Assembly: GCF_000306255.2 (NCBI RefSeq)
Contig: NZ_AKWY02000024.1
Span: 12,501 to 76,500, forward strand
DNA: 64,000 bases
DNA from: Leptospira noguchii serovar Panama str. CZ214
GTDB taxonomy: Bacteria > Spirochaetota > Leptospiria > Leptospirales > Leptospiraceae
Direction of reading: 5' to 3'
Shown: piece after piece, positions 63,240 through 64,000 of the stretch
How the letters are laid out: each line of letters opens with the position of its first letter
Position numbering within the stretch: the first letter of the stretch is position 1
Notes under the pieces: model-generated
Database searches by the model: none
What the model was told of the DNA's origin: nothing
The model's input: only the letters and a program-made list of their open reading frames with translations
Translations under genes and position numbers: made by a program

Positions 63240-64000
63240 ACTTAAAAAAAATGGAGAAAAAAGTAGTAGTTCCTACATTTTCAGGGGAATCAGAAAGGCA
63301 TTTATTTTTTTAAACATTCATTCTTTTTGACCAATGATTTAAAATTTGGGCATCTTCTATTTTAAAAATAAGGCCGTATTTTCAGGAGTAAGAAAAAAAC
63401 GAATTTTAAAACTGTCCGAGCAGCACTACAAGTTTCTCCATTCTAGTCAGTTGTTGTAAAATGAACCAATCTCAAAATAACGTAAGTTTGGTCATAATTC
63501 ATTTTTCTGAAAAAAGTTGGAATCTGAACTTTGCAGATGTATCCTTAAAATGTGGGAACTACCACGATTTAAAAAACAGAAGTTTATAACAATTGAATCT
63601 GTCGCATTCAAGTGTGGGAACTACCACACTTGACGATTTTACGAACAAATCTTAAATGTAAGAACTCATACCAATCACAAAAAACGAATGTTTAAAAATC
63701 CATAATCTGACAAAATCTGTGGGAACTATTACAAAGTAAGACTGTACAGCAGAGTTGTTGAAAAATTCCATAGTTCAAATTAACAAAACTTCTTTAAGAA
63801 CCGTTTCCATGAAACAGATGGCGATTCATTTTTCAACACTCTAGTAAAACTTTCAGAAGTTCAGATAGTAATTGGTTTTATTCTAAAATAAAACTAACAC
63901 TTTCTAATTTCCTTACACCAAACTCACGTTAAGTAGATGATGAATCTGTATGAGTTCCCACTTTTAAACAGAGAAAAACTTTCAAAATTCTCACACTAAA
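63240..64000. repeat. Gene-free stretch with GTRGGAACT palindromes and a longer repeat copy
   Basis: Palindromes near 63,263, 63,551, 63,613 (TGTGGGAACTACCACA), 63,657, 63,718 and 63,949. A longer unit starting AACGTAAGTTTGGTCATAAT at 63,478 matches that at 41,088 over about 90 bp, including AAAATGTGGGAACTACCAC. A MITE (63,751) lies inside. No gene. Confidence 0.65.
63751..63842 (-). repeat. MITE, copy 5, 92 bp, opposite orientation
   Basis: AGAGTTGTTGAAAAATTCCA to ATTTTTCAACACTCT, with AGC and AGT on the two sides (imperfect ANT). The interior is the reverse complement of that in the other copies (CCATAGTTCAAATTAACAAA) and is about 9 bp shorter. Confidence 0.75.

Overview
The window is AT-rich, dense in small spirochaete-type genes and almost certainly from a pathogenic Leptospira (L. 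interrogans group or a close relative). The pointers are a leucine-rich-repeat exported protein with 23-residue repeats, a DUF1564 protein, spirochaete lipoboxes, IS3- and IS5-type elements and many decayed insertion sequences. The species call is inference; no database was searched.

Region 1 (1-19,900) is an accessory island. On the minus strand, 1-3,509 is a compact operon: LRAT-like protein, KTSC domain, SAVED-domain protein, HExxH peptidase-like protein, and a CD-NTase cut by the window edge. This is a CBASS-type cyclic-nucleotide defence locus with an unusual gene set. A fused HTH-ImmA/IrrE regulator (3,824-4,945) is divergent from it, and a 13-bp palindrome overlaps the operon's -35 box. 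Next come an IS3-type element inside a decayed gene (5,213-6,449), a three-gene cassette (DUF5677-like, small zinc ribbon, T5orf172/GIY-YIG; 6,973-8,917) and two identical 986-bp IS5/ISL2-type elements in opposite orientation (8,952-9,937 and 16,281-17,266). The halves of one gene lie beside the two IS copies on opposite strands and rejoin exactly in frame at the target duplication. The roughly 6.3 kb between the copies has therefore been inverted (or was misassembled). The inverted segment carries a membrane protein gene, a BrnT/BrnA toxin-antitoxin pair with a palindromic operator, an IS1595-like transposase gene split by a second IS5-type element, an HNH passenger gene with its partner, and another HNH nuclease. 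Debris follows: IS ends, a GNAT fragment, a GHKL ATPase fragment and a two-stop pseudogene.

Region 2 (19,900-44,600) is mostly core: an outer-membrane barrel, the LRR protein, queG, a bacterial histone-fold protein in an operon with map and a DUF350 protein, a 1,135-residue coiled-coil protein, a methyltransferase, a STAS protein, a four-gene Gld-like ABC exporter operon, an isoprenylcysteine-methyltransferase-like protein, a PpiD/SurA-like anchored protein with a CheX-like phosphatase, and several envelope proteins.

Region 3 (43,863-52,830) is a respiratory cluster. An FNR-type regulator with four plausible [4Fe-4S] cysteines precedes ccoN-O-Q-P-G-H-I-S and a SafE/TauE-like gene, which together encode a cbb3 oxidase and its copper and assembly factors. 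CcoP has one heme motif instead of two.

Region 4 (52,900-64,000) holds a DUF342/FapA protein, a TfoX-N protein, a lipoprotein with an RsbW-like kinase, XerD, a TPR lipoprotein, a surface O-acylation set (two SGNH proteins and an MBOAT) and a DUF1564 protein. Five 92-101-bp MITEs (19,777; 24,701; 40,497; 54,748; 63,751) share the termini and ANT target duplications of the two IS5/ISL2 elements. A second family of roughly 16-bp imperfect palindromes (core GTRGGAACT) clusters in long intergenic gaps.
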